Shown here one piece after another: positions 17,114 through 28,504 of a DNA stretch of 64,000 bases. This DNA comes from Paracoccus laeviglucosivorans (GTDB lineage Bacteria > Pseudomonadota > Alphaproteobacteria > Rhodobacterales > Rhodobacteraceae): positions 1-64,000 of the forward strand of contig NZ_FXTK01000003.1 in assembly GCF_900182695.1 (NCBI RefSeq), in the 5' to 3' direction. The position numbers and the translations under genes were made by a program. The notes under the pieces were generated by a model. That model saw nothing but the letters and a program-made list of their open reading frames with translations. It did no database searches and was not told the origin of the DNA. Every line of letters begins with the position of its first letter. Position 1 is the first letter of the stretch.

Positions 17114-18053
17114 TGGCGATATCCGCGCCGGTATCGGCCGGGGGCAGGGCTGCCGGATCGGTGTTGATCGTTGTGGGCATGGGCGGCCCGATGAATTCGG
17201 CGGGCGGAGGCGGGATCAGCAACCCCGTATCGCCCAGCCTTTCGGACGGGTGGCTACGCAGCACGCGCAGAAATTCCAGCCGCCCGTAATCGGCTGCCAG
17301 CAACACGCGCAGCCGTCCGTCGCTGGCCATTGCAACCTGCCCGACCAGCAGACCCGGCGGGAACACCCCGCCATCGCCCGAACTGACCACGCGGTCGCCG
17401 GGACGCAGGTTCTCGGGGCTTTCGATGAAATCCAGCGCCGGGGCCGAGGTATTGTCGCCCGACAACAGCGCATGTTGACCCGATGGCTGGATCGTCACCG
17501 GAATCCGGCTGGTCGGATCGGTCAGCAGCATGACGCGGCTGGTCGTTTCGCCCACGCCGGTGATGCGGCCGACCAGTCCCAGCCCGTCCATCGTGGCCCA
17601 GCCGTCCAGAATGCCGTCGCGCTTGCCCACGTTCAGCAGCACCGATTGCCGGAACGCGCTGCCGCTGTCGGTCAGCACCACGCCCGACACGCTGGTCAGT
17701 GCCGGGTCGATGCGGACGTTGTTTTGCGACAGCAGCTTGGCGTTTTCCTGCTCAAGCTGGACGGCGGCCTCTTTCCATGCCGACATCTTTTGCAGCTCGC
17801 GCCGCAATTCCTGGTTCTGCTCGTAAAGCCGGGCATAGGATTCAAAGCCCGCGACCATGCGGCTAAGTTTCGTCAGAGGCGCCATCGCCCACTCGAAACC
17901 CGGCACCACACGGTCGATCACGGCCGAGCGCATCCGCTCGGCCCGTGGGCTGTCGATCTGCCAGAACAGGAATATGCCCAGCAGGAACAGCCCCAGCAGC
18001 GAAACCAGGATGCGCCGGACCGGAGCCGCGTAGTCAGGGCCCTTGCGTGCCAC
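17106..18053 (-). CDS. mreC: Rod shape-determining protein MreC
   Basis: A 315-residue bitopic protein: a cytoplasmic basic tail, one membrane helix (ILVSLLGLFLLGIFLFW), a coiled coil (~residues 70-110, YEQNQELRRELQKMSAWKEA), and the two periplasmic beta domains with VLLNVGKRDGILDGWATMDGLGLVGRI-type sequence. It starts at GTG 18053, 12 bases after the mreB stop. The C-terminal ~30 residues are Pro-rich. It organises the elongasome and activates PBP2. Confidence 0.94.
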   Translation of the reverse strand: MARKGPDYAAPVRRILVSLLGLFLLGIFLFWQIDSPRAERMRSAVIDRVVPGFEWAMAPLTKLSRMVAGFESYARLYEQNQELRRELQKMSAWKEAAVQLEQENAKLLSQNNVRIDPALTSVSGVVLTDSGSAFRQSVLLNVGKRDGILDGWATMDGLGLVGRITGVGETTSRVMLLTDPTSRIPVTIQPSGQHALLSGDNTSAPALDFIESPENLRPGDRVVSSGDGGVFPPGLLVGQVAMASDGRLRVLLAADYGRLEFLRVLRSHPSERLGDTGLLIPPPPAEFIGPPMPTTINTDPAALPPADTGADIAND

Positions 18054-18065
18054 GGCGCCGACCTA

Positions 18066-19319
<1,254 letters not shown>

Positions 19320-19338
19320 TTATTCGCCAGAAAAAAGG

Positions 19339-20901
<1,563 letters not shown>

Positions 20902-20910
20902 GTTCGGAAT

Positions 20911-20992
20911 CCTTCTTACGCTTCAGGGTCCGGGCGCGAACCAAGCTGAGCGGCGGCCCGGAAGACCCGCTCAGCGCAGCGTAAGAAGAAGG
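20911..20992 (-). promoter_or_regulatory. leuA attenuator: Leu-codon segment can pair with the leuA ribosome site
   Basis: On the - strand, CCTTCTTCTTACGCT (20992-20978, the Leu codons of the leader) is complementary to AGCGTAAGAAGG (20922-20911), which contains the leuA Shine-Dalgarno sequence: 11 Watson-Crick pairs plus one G-U. Between them lies a 9-bp hairpin, GCTGAGCGG/CCGCTCAGC (20975-20967 with 20953-20945), holding the leader stop codon. A second possible pairing is GGGTC(TT)CCGGGC with GCCCGGACCC. No U-run follows the last arm, so the layout favours translational attenuation: a ribosome stalled at Leu codons would free the leuA ribosome site. The pairing is seen; the mechanism is inferred. 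Confidence 0.75.
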
Positions 20993-21069
20993 AGACCGCG
21001 GAGGCTCACGGCAAAACGCGCGCTGATTTGCGCGTTCCGGGTAGTGGCGATGTGTCGCGTCCGAGTCAT
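20971..21069 (-). CDS. leuL: leuA leader peptide, 32 aa, leucine-rich
   Basis: ATG at 21069 to TGA at 20971 encodes a 32-residue peptide ending VSLRGLLLLTLR, with six Leu in the last ten residues (CTC, then CTC CTT CTT CTT, then CTG). It is immediately upstream of leuA, as expected of a peptide that senses charged tRNA-Leu. There is no Shine-Dalgarno sequence at a usable distance; a likely -10 element ends 7 bases before the ATG, so transcription could begin at the ATG itself and the leader be translated from a leaderless mRNA. An internal GTG (VSLRG...) is a weaker alternative start. No function is expected beyond regulation. Confidence 0.8.
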   Translation of the reverse strand: MTRTRHIATTRNAQISARFAVSLRGLLLLTLR

Positions 21070-21076
21070 GGCCCGG

Positions 21077-21106
21077 ACTATAGAACCGCCTCCAGCCGAT
21101 TGAAAA
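21077..21106 (-). promoter_or_regulatory. Candidate sigma-70 promoter of the leuA leader
   Basis: On the - strand, TTTTCA (21106-21101) and TATAGT (21082-21077) are separated by 18 bases; the -10 matches the consensus in five of six positions, the -35 in four. The predicted start of transcription, about 7 bases after the -10, falls on the A of the leader-peptide ATG. Confidence 0.55.
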
Positions 21107-21146
21107 GACCGAAATCACCCCGCAGACGAATTTCCGGCATGGAACG

Positions 21147-21177
21147 AAAAGGGGCGGCGCATCCGATGCGCCACCCC
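21147..21177 (-). terminator. Intrinsic terminator of purD
   Basis: Arms GGGGCGGCGCAT (21151-21162) and ATGCGCCACCCC (21166-21177) pair over 12 positions with one C-A mismatch and a CCG loop. On the - strand the stem is followed by TTTT (21150-21147) and a T-rich stretch. It separates purD from the leuA leader promoter. Confidence 0.88.
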
Positions 21178-21211
21178 TGTATTTCTCAGTTCTTCAAATA
21201 CCCATGCGACG

Positions 21212-22474
21212 TTACAACGCGCGCCAACCGATGTCGCGGCGATAGAAACCGCCCGGCCAGTCGATCGCGTCTGCCAGCGCATAGGCGCGGGCATGGGCCT
21301 CGGCCAGCGTCGCGCCACGCCCGGTTGCGGTCAGCACGCGCCCACCGACGGCGACGATCTGACCATCCTTAGCGGCGGTCCCGGCGTGAAACACCATATG
21401 CGACGAATCCTCGGGCAGGGTGTCCAGACCGGCGATCACGCTGCCCTTTTCATAGCTGCCCGGATAGCCATTCGCGGCCAGAACCACGGTCAGCGCATGA
21501 TCATCGGCCCATGTCACCGCCGTTTCAGCCAGCCGCCCTTGCACACATGCAAGGATCAGGTCCAGCGCCTGCGCGCCCAGACGCATCATCAGAACCTGAC
21601 ATTCCGGGTCGCCGAAACGAACGTTGTACTCCACCAGCCGCGCGCGGTCATTCTCGATCATCAGACCGGCATACAGGATGCCCTGGAACGGCGTGCCGCG
21701 CCGCGCCATTTCGGCCACGGTCGGACGCACGATCTCTGCCATGACCTGATCCTGGATGGCCTGTGTCAGGACCGGGGCGGGGGAATAGGCGCCCATGCCG
21801 CCGGTATTTGGACCGGTATCGCCGTCGCCCACGCGCTTGTGGTCCTGCGCCGTGCCAATCGGCAGACAATCGGTGCCGTCGCACAGGATGAAGAAGCTTG
21901 CTTCCTCACCCGCCATGAATTCCTCAATCACCACCTCGGCCCCGGCATCGCCGAACGCGCCGCCAAATGCGTCGTCGATGGCAGCAAGCGCCTCATCCTC
22001 GGTCATCGCGACGGTCACGCCCTTGCCGGCGGCCAAACCATCGGCCTTGACGACGATGGGGGCACCCTGCGCGCGGATATAATCCCGCGCCGGTTCAGCC
22101 GTATCAAAGCGCGCCCAGGCGGCGGTCGGCGCATAGCAGGCGTCGCAAACCTCCTTGGTGAAGCTTTTCGACGCCTCCAGCATCGCCGCAGCTTTCGACG
22201 GGCCAAAGACCGGAATATCCGCGCGGCGCAGATCGTCGGCCACGCCAGCGGCCAATGGCGCCTCGGGACCGACCACCACCAGATCAATGGCATTGTCGGC
22301 GCAAAAGCGGATTACCTCGGTCCCCGACAGAATATCCAGGTCGGCCAGACGGGCCACGGCCTCCATGCCGACATTGCCGGGGGCTGCGAACAGGCGGTCG
22401 CATTTCGGGTTCTGGCGGATGGCCCATGCCAGCGCATGTTCGCGCCCGCCACTGCCAAGGATCAGGATGTTCAT
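21212..22474 (-). CDS. purD: Phosphoribosylamine-glycine ligase (GAR synthetase)
   Basis: A 420-residue ATP-grasp enzyme that joins phosphoribosylamine and glycine in the second step of purine synthesis. It begins [21 protein letters not shown], the standard N-domain, and contains [28 protein letters not shown], and [14 protein letters not shown], all typical of PurD. It is monocistronic, divergent from xseA, and ends at a clear intrinsic terminator. Confidence 0.96.
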   Translation of the reverse strand: MNILILGSGGREHALAWAIRQNPKCDRLFAAPGNVGMEAVARLADLDILSGTEVIRFCADNAIDLVVVGPEAPLAAGVADDLRRADIPVFGPSKAAAMLEASKSFTKEVCDACYAPTAAWARFDTAEPARDYIRAQGAPIVVKADGLAAGKGVTVAMTEDEALAAIDDAFGGAFGDAGAEVVIEEFMAGEEASFFILCDGTDCLPIGTAQDHKRVGDGDTGPNTGGMGAYSPAPVLTQAIQDQVMAEIVRPTVAEMARRGTPFQGILYAGLMIENDRARLVEYNVRFGDPECQVLMMRLGAQALDLILACVQGRLAETAVTWADDHALTVVLAANGYPGSYEKGSVIAGLDTLPEDSSHMVFHAGTAAKDGQIVAVGGRVLTATGRGATLAEAHARAYALADAIDWPGGFYRRDIGWRAL

Positions 22475-22573
22475 GCGATTGGCCCCTTGTCGCTGGTTGC
22501 CGCCTTCTAGGAACTGGCCAGCGCCGGATCAATCCCCTTGATCCCACGCAGCGACCGCGCCAAAACCGCAAAT

Positions 22574-24136
22574 ATGGAACTTTTCGAAGACAGCACCCCC
22601 GGCAGCAACGCGCATGAATTCACCGTGTCCGAGATTTCGGGCGCGGTGAAACGTGTCCTCGAAGGCGAATTCGGCCGCGTCCGCGTGCGCGGCGAAATCG
22701 GGCGCGTGTCGCGTCCCTCATCGGGGCATCTTTACTTCGACCTGAAGGACGACCGTTCTGTCATCGCGGCGGTGACATGGAAAGGGCAGGCATCCAAGCT
22801 CTCCACCCGCCCCGAGGAAGGGATCGAGGTCATCGCCACCGGGCGCCTGACCACATTCCCCGGCCAGTCGAAATACCAGCTCATCGTCGATGAGATCGAA
22901 CCTGCGGGCGCGGGCGCGCTGATGATGATGCTGGAAAAACGCCGCAAGGCGCTGGCCGCCGCGGGTCTGTTCGATGACGCCCGCAAACGCCCGCTGCCCT
23001 ATCTGCCACGCGTGATCGGGGTCGTCACCTCGCCCTCGGGCGCGGTGATCCGTGACATCCTGCACCGCCTGCGCGACCGCTTTCCAACCCGCGTGCTGAT
23101 CTGGCCCGTGGCCGTGCAGGGCGAAGGGTGTGCCCCGCAGGTCAGCGCCGCCATTCGCGGCTTCAACGCGCTCACGCCCGACGGCCCGATCCCGCGCCCC
23201 GACCTGATTATCGTCGCGCGCGGAGGCGGCAGCCTTGAAGACCTGTGGGGCTTCAACGAAGAATCCGTGGTCCGCGCCGCTGCCGAAAGCACCATCCCGC
23301 TGATTTCCGCCGTGGGTCACGAAACGGACACGACCCTGATCGACTTCGCCTCGGACCGCCGCGCGCCCACGCCCACCGCCGCCGCCGAGATTGCGGTCCC
23401 CGTCCGCGCCGAACTGGCCGCGCGGCTTTCGGAAAACGCCGCCCGCATGATCCGCGCAAGCCAGACCCGCCAACAGCGTCAGCGCCAACGCCTGACCGAT
23501 CTGGCGCGGGCATTGGGACGTCCGCAGGCGCTGACCGACCCAGCGCGGCAACGCTTCGATCTTTTTGCCGAACGGCTGGAACCCGCGTTGCGCGGCTTCG
23601 TCCGCACCCGGCGCGAACGGTTGAACGCGCTGCCTTTGTCGCTGTCGGTCCTGCGTGCCAGCCTGCGCAACCGGCGCGAACGGCTCGACGATCAGTCCCG
23701 CCGCCTGCCGCTATGCGCCCTGCGCAACCAGACCCGCCAACGCGAACGCCTGGTCAGCCTGGCCGAGCGATTGGTCCGGGCGCGAGGCCGCACATTGGCC
23801 GATGCCCTGCGCGGCATTGCGCGCGACCGCGAACGGACCCAGCTGCTCGCCCGCCGGATGGATGCTGCCGCAAGCCGCCTGCTGCCGCCGCGTCGCGAAA
23901 GGCTGGAACGCATCGACCGCCTGCGCCAGACCCTGGGCTACAAGGAAACGCTGCGCCGGGGCTTTGCCGTCGTGCATGGCCCGACCAGCCTCATCACCAG
24001 TGCAACCGAGGCCGCACAGACTCCGCGTTTCGACATCGAATTTGCCGATGGCCGCATGACAGCACGCCCCGACAACGCACCGCAGAAACCCGCGCGCAAA
24101 GCCGCAGGGCCAAAAGATCAGAAATCGCTCTTCTGA
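22574..24136 (+). CDS. xseA: Exodeoxyribonuclease VII large subunit
   Basis: A 520-residue nuclease subunit that degrades single-stranded DNA to oligonucleotides with XseB. The N-terminal OB-fold domain (FTVSEISGAVKRVLEGEFGRVRVRGEI) is followed by the catalytic region with GVVTSPSGAVIRDIL, RGGGSLEDLWGFN, and SAVGHETDTTL, then a long Arg-rich coiled coil (~residues 280-450) and a short C-terminal domain. The ATG at 22574 is chosen because the conserved sequence starts soon after; an upstream in-frame TTG (22538) lies within an inverted repeat. No strong ribosome site is visible. xseB is not adjacent. Confidence 0.94.
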   Translation: MELFEDSTPGSNAHEFTVSEISGAVKRVLEGEFGRVRVRGEIGRVSRPSSGHLYFDLKDDRSVIAAVTWKGQASKLSTRPEEGIEVIATGRLTTFPGQSKYQLIVDEIEPAGAGALMMMLEKRRKALAAAGLFDDARKRPLPYLPRVIGVVTSPSGAVIRDILHRLRDRFPTRVLIWPVAVQGEGCAPQVSAAIRGFNALTPDGPIPRPDLIIVARGGGSLEDLWGFNEESVVRAAAESTIPLISAVGHETDTTLIDFASDRRAPTPTAAAEIAVPVRAELAARLSENAARMIRASQTRQQRQRQRLTDLARALGRPQALTDPARQRFDLFAERLEPALRGFVRTRRERLNALPLSLSVLRASLRNRRERLDDQSRRLPLCALRNQTRQRERLVSLAERLVRARGRTLADALRGIARDRERTQLLARRMDAAASRLLPPRRERLERIDRLRQTLGYKETLRRGFAVVHGPTSLITSATEAAQTPRFDIEFADGRMTARPDNAPQKPARKAAGPKDQKSLF

Positions 24137-24165
24137 CTTCTTTGTTCTGAAAATACCCTGGGGGT

Positions 24166-24184
24166 CCGGGGGCAGCGCCCCCGG
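24166..24184. repeat. GC-rich palindrome (REP-like) between convergent xseA and eda
   Basis: CCGGGGGC/GCCCCCGG with an AGC loop, inside the context CTGGGGGTCCGGGGGC. Such GGGGTCCGGGGGC-type palindromes are, from memory, scattered between genes in many Rhodobacteraceae genomes. It lies between two convergent stops and may act as a bidirectional terminator, although no T-run flanks it. Only one copy is seen in this window. Confidence 0.6.
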
Positions 24185-24191
24185 CCTTGCC

Positions 24192-24833
24192 TTAACCGCG
24201 CAGGCTTGCGGCTTCGCGGGCGCGTGCCTCAATCGCGGACCAGTTACCAGCGGCGACCTCGGCATCGGGGGAAATCCAGCTGCCGCCGACGCAGATGACA
24301 TTGGGCAGCGACAGATAATCGGGCGCGTTCTGCGGCGTCACGCCGCCGGTGGGACAAAAGCTGACCTGCGGCAGCGGACCTGCCAGAGATTTCAGAGATT
24401 TCGCCCCCCCAGCCGCTTCGGCCGGGAAGAATTTCAGCATCCGATAGCCGAATTCCATGGCCCGCATCACCTCGGATGCGGTGACGGCGCCGGGCAGCAA
24501 CGGCAGGTCTATATCGTCGCAGGCCCGAACCAGCGTTTCGGTCAGGCCGGGGGCCACGGCAAAGCTTGCACCGGCATCGCGCGCGCGTTTCGCGTCATCC
24601 GGCGTCAGGACCGTGCCCGCGCCGACATGCCCGCCCGGAACCTTGGCCATCGCGCGGATCACGTCCAGCGCGGCTGGGGTGCGCAGCGTCACCTCCAGCA
24701 CCGGCAGACCGCCCGCGACCAGCGCGGTCGCAAGGCCCTCGGCGCGGGCGGCGTCGCCCACCACCAGCACCGGGATCACGGGCGCAAGTTCGCATAGCGC
24801 ACGGCTTTTCTGGGACTGGATTTCCGGTGTCAT
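24192..24833 (-). CDS. eda: 2-dehydro-3-deoxyphosphogluconate (KDPG) aldolase
   Basis: A 213-residue class I aldolase that cleaves KDPG to pyruvate and glyceraldehyde 3-phosphate, the last step of the Entner-Doudoroff pathway. The family pattern is clear: PVIPVLVV at the start, GLPVLEVTLRTPAAL with the catalytic Glu, GAGTVLTPDDAKRA, and the Schiff-base lysine in RMLKFFPAEAAGG. CPTGGVTPQNAPDYL binds phosphate. edd is not adjacent. Monocistronic, convergent with xseA. Confidence 0.95.
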   Translation of the reverse strand: MTPEIQSQKSRALCELAPVIPVLVVGDAARAEGLATALVAGGLPVLEVTLRTPAALDVIRAMAKVPGGHVGAGTVLTPDDAKRARDAGASFAVAPGLTETLVRACDDIDLPLLPGAVTASEVMRAMEFGYRMLKFFPAEAAGGAKSLKSLAGPLPQVSFCPTGGVTPQNAPDYLSLPNVICVGGSWISPDAEVAAGNWSAIEARAREAASLRG

Positions 24834-24906
24834 GGCTTGCCTCCGTCATTCATGCCACGCGCAAACTGCGCCTTTCCGACCCGATCCGCAAGGGTGGGTG
24901 TTAGCG

Positions 24907-25539
24907 TTAACCGCCAAAGCTGCGCGTGCTGCCGCCCGCTGCCCGTGCGGTCGATGACGCACCGAAACCGCCGCGCTGCGAGACTTGCGACGCGCTCATC
25001 GGCGGCTTGCCCGCGGTCGAGGGCGCGCGCTGGAATGTGTTGGGCGACACCTGACCCGCGCCGCGGTTTGTGGCAAAGCTCTGGTTACCCGAAGGCGTCG
25101 AGTAACGGCCATCGGCGGTCCGCACCAAGGGTTGCGAACTGACGCCGCGCCCGCCCGACAGCATCGACCCCATCATATAGCCCATCAAAAGCGGCATGAA
25201 GATCGACCCCATGCCGCCGCCCGATTGCTGGGCGACCTGATCGCCAGCGGCCTGCGTCGGATCGCCGCCGCAATTGCCCGCACCATGTTCCTGTTCGCAC
25301 AACTCCTTGGATTCGTAGCGCGGGGCGGTTTCGGCATATTCCGCCTCGGCTGCGGCGAAATTCGTGCGGCAATCCTGCTCGGTGAACCAAAGGCTGTTTT
25401 CCTTGGCGGCGGCGATGCAGCTTTGCAAGTCGGGAAACGATTGCGCATCGACCTGTTCGTCACGGCAGGCGGCCAGCGCAAGCGAGGCGGTGCCGACCAG
25501 AACAAGCGCAACGCGGCGGGATCTTTTGCGGGATTTCAT
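24907..25539 (-). CDS. DUF1190 (YgiB-like) lipoprotein
   Basis: A 210-residue protein with a lipoprotein signal ending LALAAC (Cys25). The DUF1190 pattern is visible: CIAAAKENSLWFTEQDCRTNFAAAEAEYAETAPRYESKELCEQEHG, a hydrophobic FMPLLMGYMMGSML patch, and a low-complexity Ser/Gly/Ala-rich tail ending SFGG. In E. coli the equivalent ygiB is followed by ygiC; here the YgiC-like gene is directly upstream, 3 bases away, so the pair is conserved in inverted order. Function unknown. Confidence 0.85.
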   Translation of the reverse strand: MKSRKRSRRVALVLVGTASLALAACRDEQVDAQSFPDLQSCIAAAKENSLWFTEQDCRTNFAAAEAEYAETAPRYESKELCEQEHGAGNCGGDPTQAAGDQVAQQSGGGMGSIFMPLLMGYMMGSMLSGGRGVSSQPLVRTADGRYSTPSGNQSFATNRGAGQVSPNTFQRAPSTAGKPPMSASQVSQRGGFGASSTARAAGGSTRSFGG

Positions 25540-25542
25540 GTC

Positions 25543-26766
25543 TCAGCCCTCGATGAAATGCGGCTTGAAGCGCGAAAGGTTATGGGTGATGCGCGCGCGA
25601 TCTTCGCGGATGCCGATGCCCACGCAGGACTGACCCACGATCCATGCACCGATCACCGGATGGAAACCGCCGAAATCGGGCAGGGGAGCCAGCGCCTGCA
25701 CGATCATCGGGTGGTGCGAATAGCTGTCGTCATCAGTCTGCGCCACCTGTTCGCCGTCCTGCCAGATGGTGACGCCCGCGCCTTCGCGCGAAAAGATCGG
25801 CTTCGTCACATGGCCGGCACGCAGGATGGGCCGGGCCGAGGCAAAGGCGTCGGCAATCCCCGGCGCGGCATCGCCCCCAGACATCGCGTCCCGCACATCG
25901 TCAGCGAAAAACGCGGGCAGCAGGTTCGGATGGTCGGGGAACATCTGCCACAGGACCGGCAGAATGCCCTTGTTCGACAAAAGCGCCTTCCACGGCGGTT
26001 CAATGAAGCGCGTGCCCGAAGGTTGCAGGTTCGGCGCGAAATCGTCGCGCAGCATGTCTTCCCACGGATACAGCTTGAACAGCGTTCCGATGATGCGGGA
26101 CTGGTCGTCGGCAAACTGGCCGTCCTCGGTCAGCCCGATCTGCGAAAGATCGGTGAAATGCGCACCAAGCCCGGCTTCGCGCGCGGCCCATGCAAGGGCC
26201 TCGACCGTCGCGTAATCTTCGGGGTTCTGTGCATCTGCAGTGAAATGCACATCTTCGGCGGGGTCGCATATTTCGGCGAACCGCGCGACCAGCGCCTCAT
26301 GCAGGCCGTTGAACTGGTCGGTTTCACCGTCCAGCACGCCCGCCGCCTGCTGCTGTTCGAACCACAGCCATTGAAACGAGGCGGATTCGTAAAGCGATGT
26401 CGGCGTATCGGCGTTGTATTCCAGCAGCTTGGCCGGGCCCTTGCCGTCATAGGCCAGATCAAGGCGGCCATAAAGCTCGGGCTCTCTGCGGGCCCAGCTT
26501 GCGGCGATGAAATCCCAATGCGCGGCGGGGATCGCAAGCTTTGTCAGCAGCTCCTCGTCGCCCACTACGGCCGCGACCGCCTCGCGGCACAGCGCATGGA
26601 TCTCGGTCGAGGGTGCCTCAAGCTCCTCCTCGATCTGGCGCATCGTGAAGGCATAGGCGCTGGTTTCGTCCCAATAGGGCTCGCCCCCCATATCGGCAAA
26701 GGTAAAGCCCAGCTCCTCGGCTTCGGTTCGCCAGTTCGGACGTTCGGGAAGGGTGCGTTTTTCCAT
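25543..26766 (-). CDS. Glutathionylspermidine synthase-like protein (YgiC/YjfC family)
   Basis: A 407-residue ATP-grasp-type protein of the glutathionylspermidine synthetase C-terminal-domain family, without the N-terminal amidase domain of Gsp. Recognisable stretches are YWDETSAYAF near the start, KLLEYNADTPTSLYE, SNKGILPVLWQMFPDHPNLLPAFF, and VTKPIFSREGAGV. Members are thought to act as ligases, but YgiC/YjfC have not been shown to make glutathionylspermidine, so the substrate is open. It pairs with the DUF1190 lipoprotein gene and is divergent from a peptide-type ABC importer. Confidence 0.87.
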   Translation of the reverse strand: MEKRTLPERPNWRTEAEELGFTFADMGGEPYWDETSAYAFTMRQIEEELEAPSTEIHALCREAVAAVVGDEELLTKLAIPAAHWDFIAASWARREPELYGRLDLAYDGKGPAKLLEYNADTPTSLYESASFQWLWFEQQQAAGVLDGETDQFNGLHEALVARFAEICDPAEDVHFTADAQNPEDYATVEALAWAAREAGLGAHFTDLSQIGLTEDGQFADDQSRIIGTLFKLYPWEDMLRDDFAPNLQPSGTRFIEPPWKALLSNKGILPVLWQMFPDHPNLLPAFFADDVRDAMSGGDAAPGIADAFASARPILRAGHVTKPIFSREGAGVTIWQDGEQVAQTDDDSYSHHPMIVQALAPLPDFGGFHPVIGAWIVGQSCVGIGIREDRARITHNLSRFKPHFIEG

Positions 26767-26911
26767 GATCTCTCCTTGTCACCCGAGATGGACGACCGCG
26801 CCCCCTTGCGCAAGGCCGGATGCCACAGGGCTTGCCAGAAATCCGTTCTGGCGCGAAGCTGTTACCATTCCAGTCCTGATCAACGGGACGAGACAACAGG
26901 GTAGACTCAGG

Positions 26912-28501
26912 ATGAAACAGTTTCCGCTTCGCGCGGCGCTTTTGGCGACCGCGGTCTGCATCGCCCCCATCGCCCATGCCGAAACGCCCGCAGATACGCT
27001 GGTCGTGGCCGCCCAGATCGACGACATCATCAGCCTTGATCCGGCGCAAAGCTTCGAGTTTTCGGGCAATGACGTTGACAACAACCTGTATGACCGGCTG
27101 GTCGATTTCGACCCGCTTGACCAAAACGCCGGGATCAAGCCCAGCCTGGCCGAAGGGTGGGAGGTGACTGATGGCGGCAAGACCATCACCCTGACCATGC
27201 GCGACGGCGTCAAGTTCCATTCCGGCAACCCCGTCCGGGCCGAGGACGCGGCATGGTCGCTGCAACGCGCGGTCAAGCTGAACAAATCCCCGGCCTTCAT
27301 CCTGAACCAGTTCGGCTTTACACCCGCAAACGTCGATCAGATGATTACGGCCGATGGCAACAAGATCATCCTGAAACTGGATCAGCCCTATGCGCAAAGC
27401 TTCGTGCTGAACTGCCTTGCGTCGAACGTCGCTTCGGTCGTGGACAAGGAAACCGTCATCGCCAATGCCGAGGGCGAGGATTTCGGCAATGCCTGGCTTT
27501 CCACGAACGACGCAGGTTCCGGCCCCTATAAACTGGCCACATGGCGCCCGAACGAGGCGGTGCAATTCACCGCGAATGACGAATACTGGCAGGGCGCGCC
27601 CACGATGAAGCGGGTGATCGTGCGTCATGTGCAGGAAAGCAGTGCCCAGCGTCTGTTGCTGGAACAGGGCGATATAGACGTGGCGCGCAACCTGACGCCG
27701 ACCGATGTCGAAGGGCTTGCGGGCAACGACGCGCTGACGGTGGGCACCGAACCCAAGGGCCGCATCCTTTACATGGGCCTTAGCCAGAAAGACCCGATCC
27801 TGTCCAAACCCGAAGTCGTCGAGGCGATGAAATACCTTGTCGATTACGCCGGGATGGAAGGGAGCTTCCTGAAGGGGCAGTGGAAGACGCATCAGAATTT
27901 CCTGCCCGAGGGCTATCTTGGCGCGTCTGAGGACAACCCCTGGACCTATGACATCGAAAAGGCCAGTCAGATCCTGACCGATGCCGGCATCACATCGGGC
28001 ACGGTCAAGACAGTCGTGCGCGACATCCGCGAATATATCGACGTGGCCCAGACCTTGCAGGGGGCGATGGCACAGGTCGGGCTGACGCTGGAAATTCAGC
28101 AGATGACCGGGGCACAGGTTCTGGACGCCTATCGCGCGCGGCAGGTGCCGATCTTTATCGGCGAATGGGGGCCGGATTACGCCGATCCGAACACCAATGC
28201 CTCGACCTTTGCCTATAACCCCAACAATGCCGACGATGCCAAGCTGTCGCAGCTGGCATGGCGCAATTCATGGGCCGTGCCTGATGACATGAACAAGGCG
28301 ACCATCGCCGCCACGCTGGAGGGCGACACCGACAAGCGCATCCAGATGTATCAGGACATCCAGCAGGAATACCGGGAAATCGCGCCGATCATCCCGCTGT
28401 TCCAGAAGATCGAGCAGGTGGGCATCCAGAAGAACGTCAAGAACTGGACCACGGGCGGGGCGGTCAGCTCGGTCTTTTATCGTCAGGTCACGAAGGAATA
28501 G
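26912..28501 (+). CDS. ABC transporter substrate-binding protein, family 5 (peptide type)
   Basis: A 529-residue periplasmic protein: signal peptide ending in APIAHAE, then the family 5 signature region DNNLYDRLVDFDPLDQNAGIKPSLAEGWEV and FHSGNPVRAEDAAWSLQRAV. It captures peptides, glutathione, opines or similar solutes for the four downstream gene products. The ATG at 26912 is chosen as the start of the signal peptide; the ribosome site is modest. The next gene begins 3 bases after the stop. The ligand cannot be told from sequence. Confidence 0.9.
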   Translation: MKQFPLRAALLATAVCIAPIAHAETPADTLVVAAQIDDIISLDPAQSFEFSGNDVDNNLYDRLVDFDPLDQNAGIKPSLAEGWEVTDGGKTITLTMRDGVKFHSGNPVRAEDAAWSLQRAVKLNKSPAFILNQFGFTPANVDQMITADGNKIILKLDQPYAQSFVLNCLASNVASVVDKETVIANAEGEDFGNAWLSTNDAGSGPYKLATWRPNEAVQFTANDEYWQGAPTMKRVIVRHVQESSAQRLLLEQGDIDVARNLTPTDVEGLAGNDALTVGTEPKGRILYMGLSQKDPILSKPEVVEAMKYLVDYAGMEGSFLKGQWKTHQNFLPEGYLGASEDNPWTYDIEKASQILTDAGITSGTVKTVVRDIREYIDVAQTLQGAMAQVGLTLEIQQMTGAQVLDAYRARQVPIFIGEWGPDYADPNTNASTFAYNPNNADDAKLSQLAWRNSWAVPDDMNKATIAATLEGDTDKRIQMYQDIQQEYREIAPIIPLFQKIEQVGIQKNVKNWTTGGAVSSVFYRQVTKE

Positions 28502-28504
28502 GGC

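Noticed and set aside
22526-22544. GGATCAAtccccTTGATCC inverted repeat between purD and xseA, considered as an FNR site
   Set aside because: FNR sites read TTGAT-N4-ATCAA; here the half-sites are in the opposite order with a 5-base centre. It remains an unexplained dyad only.
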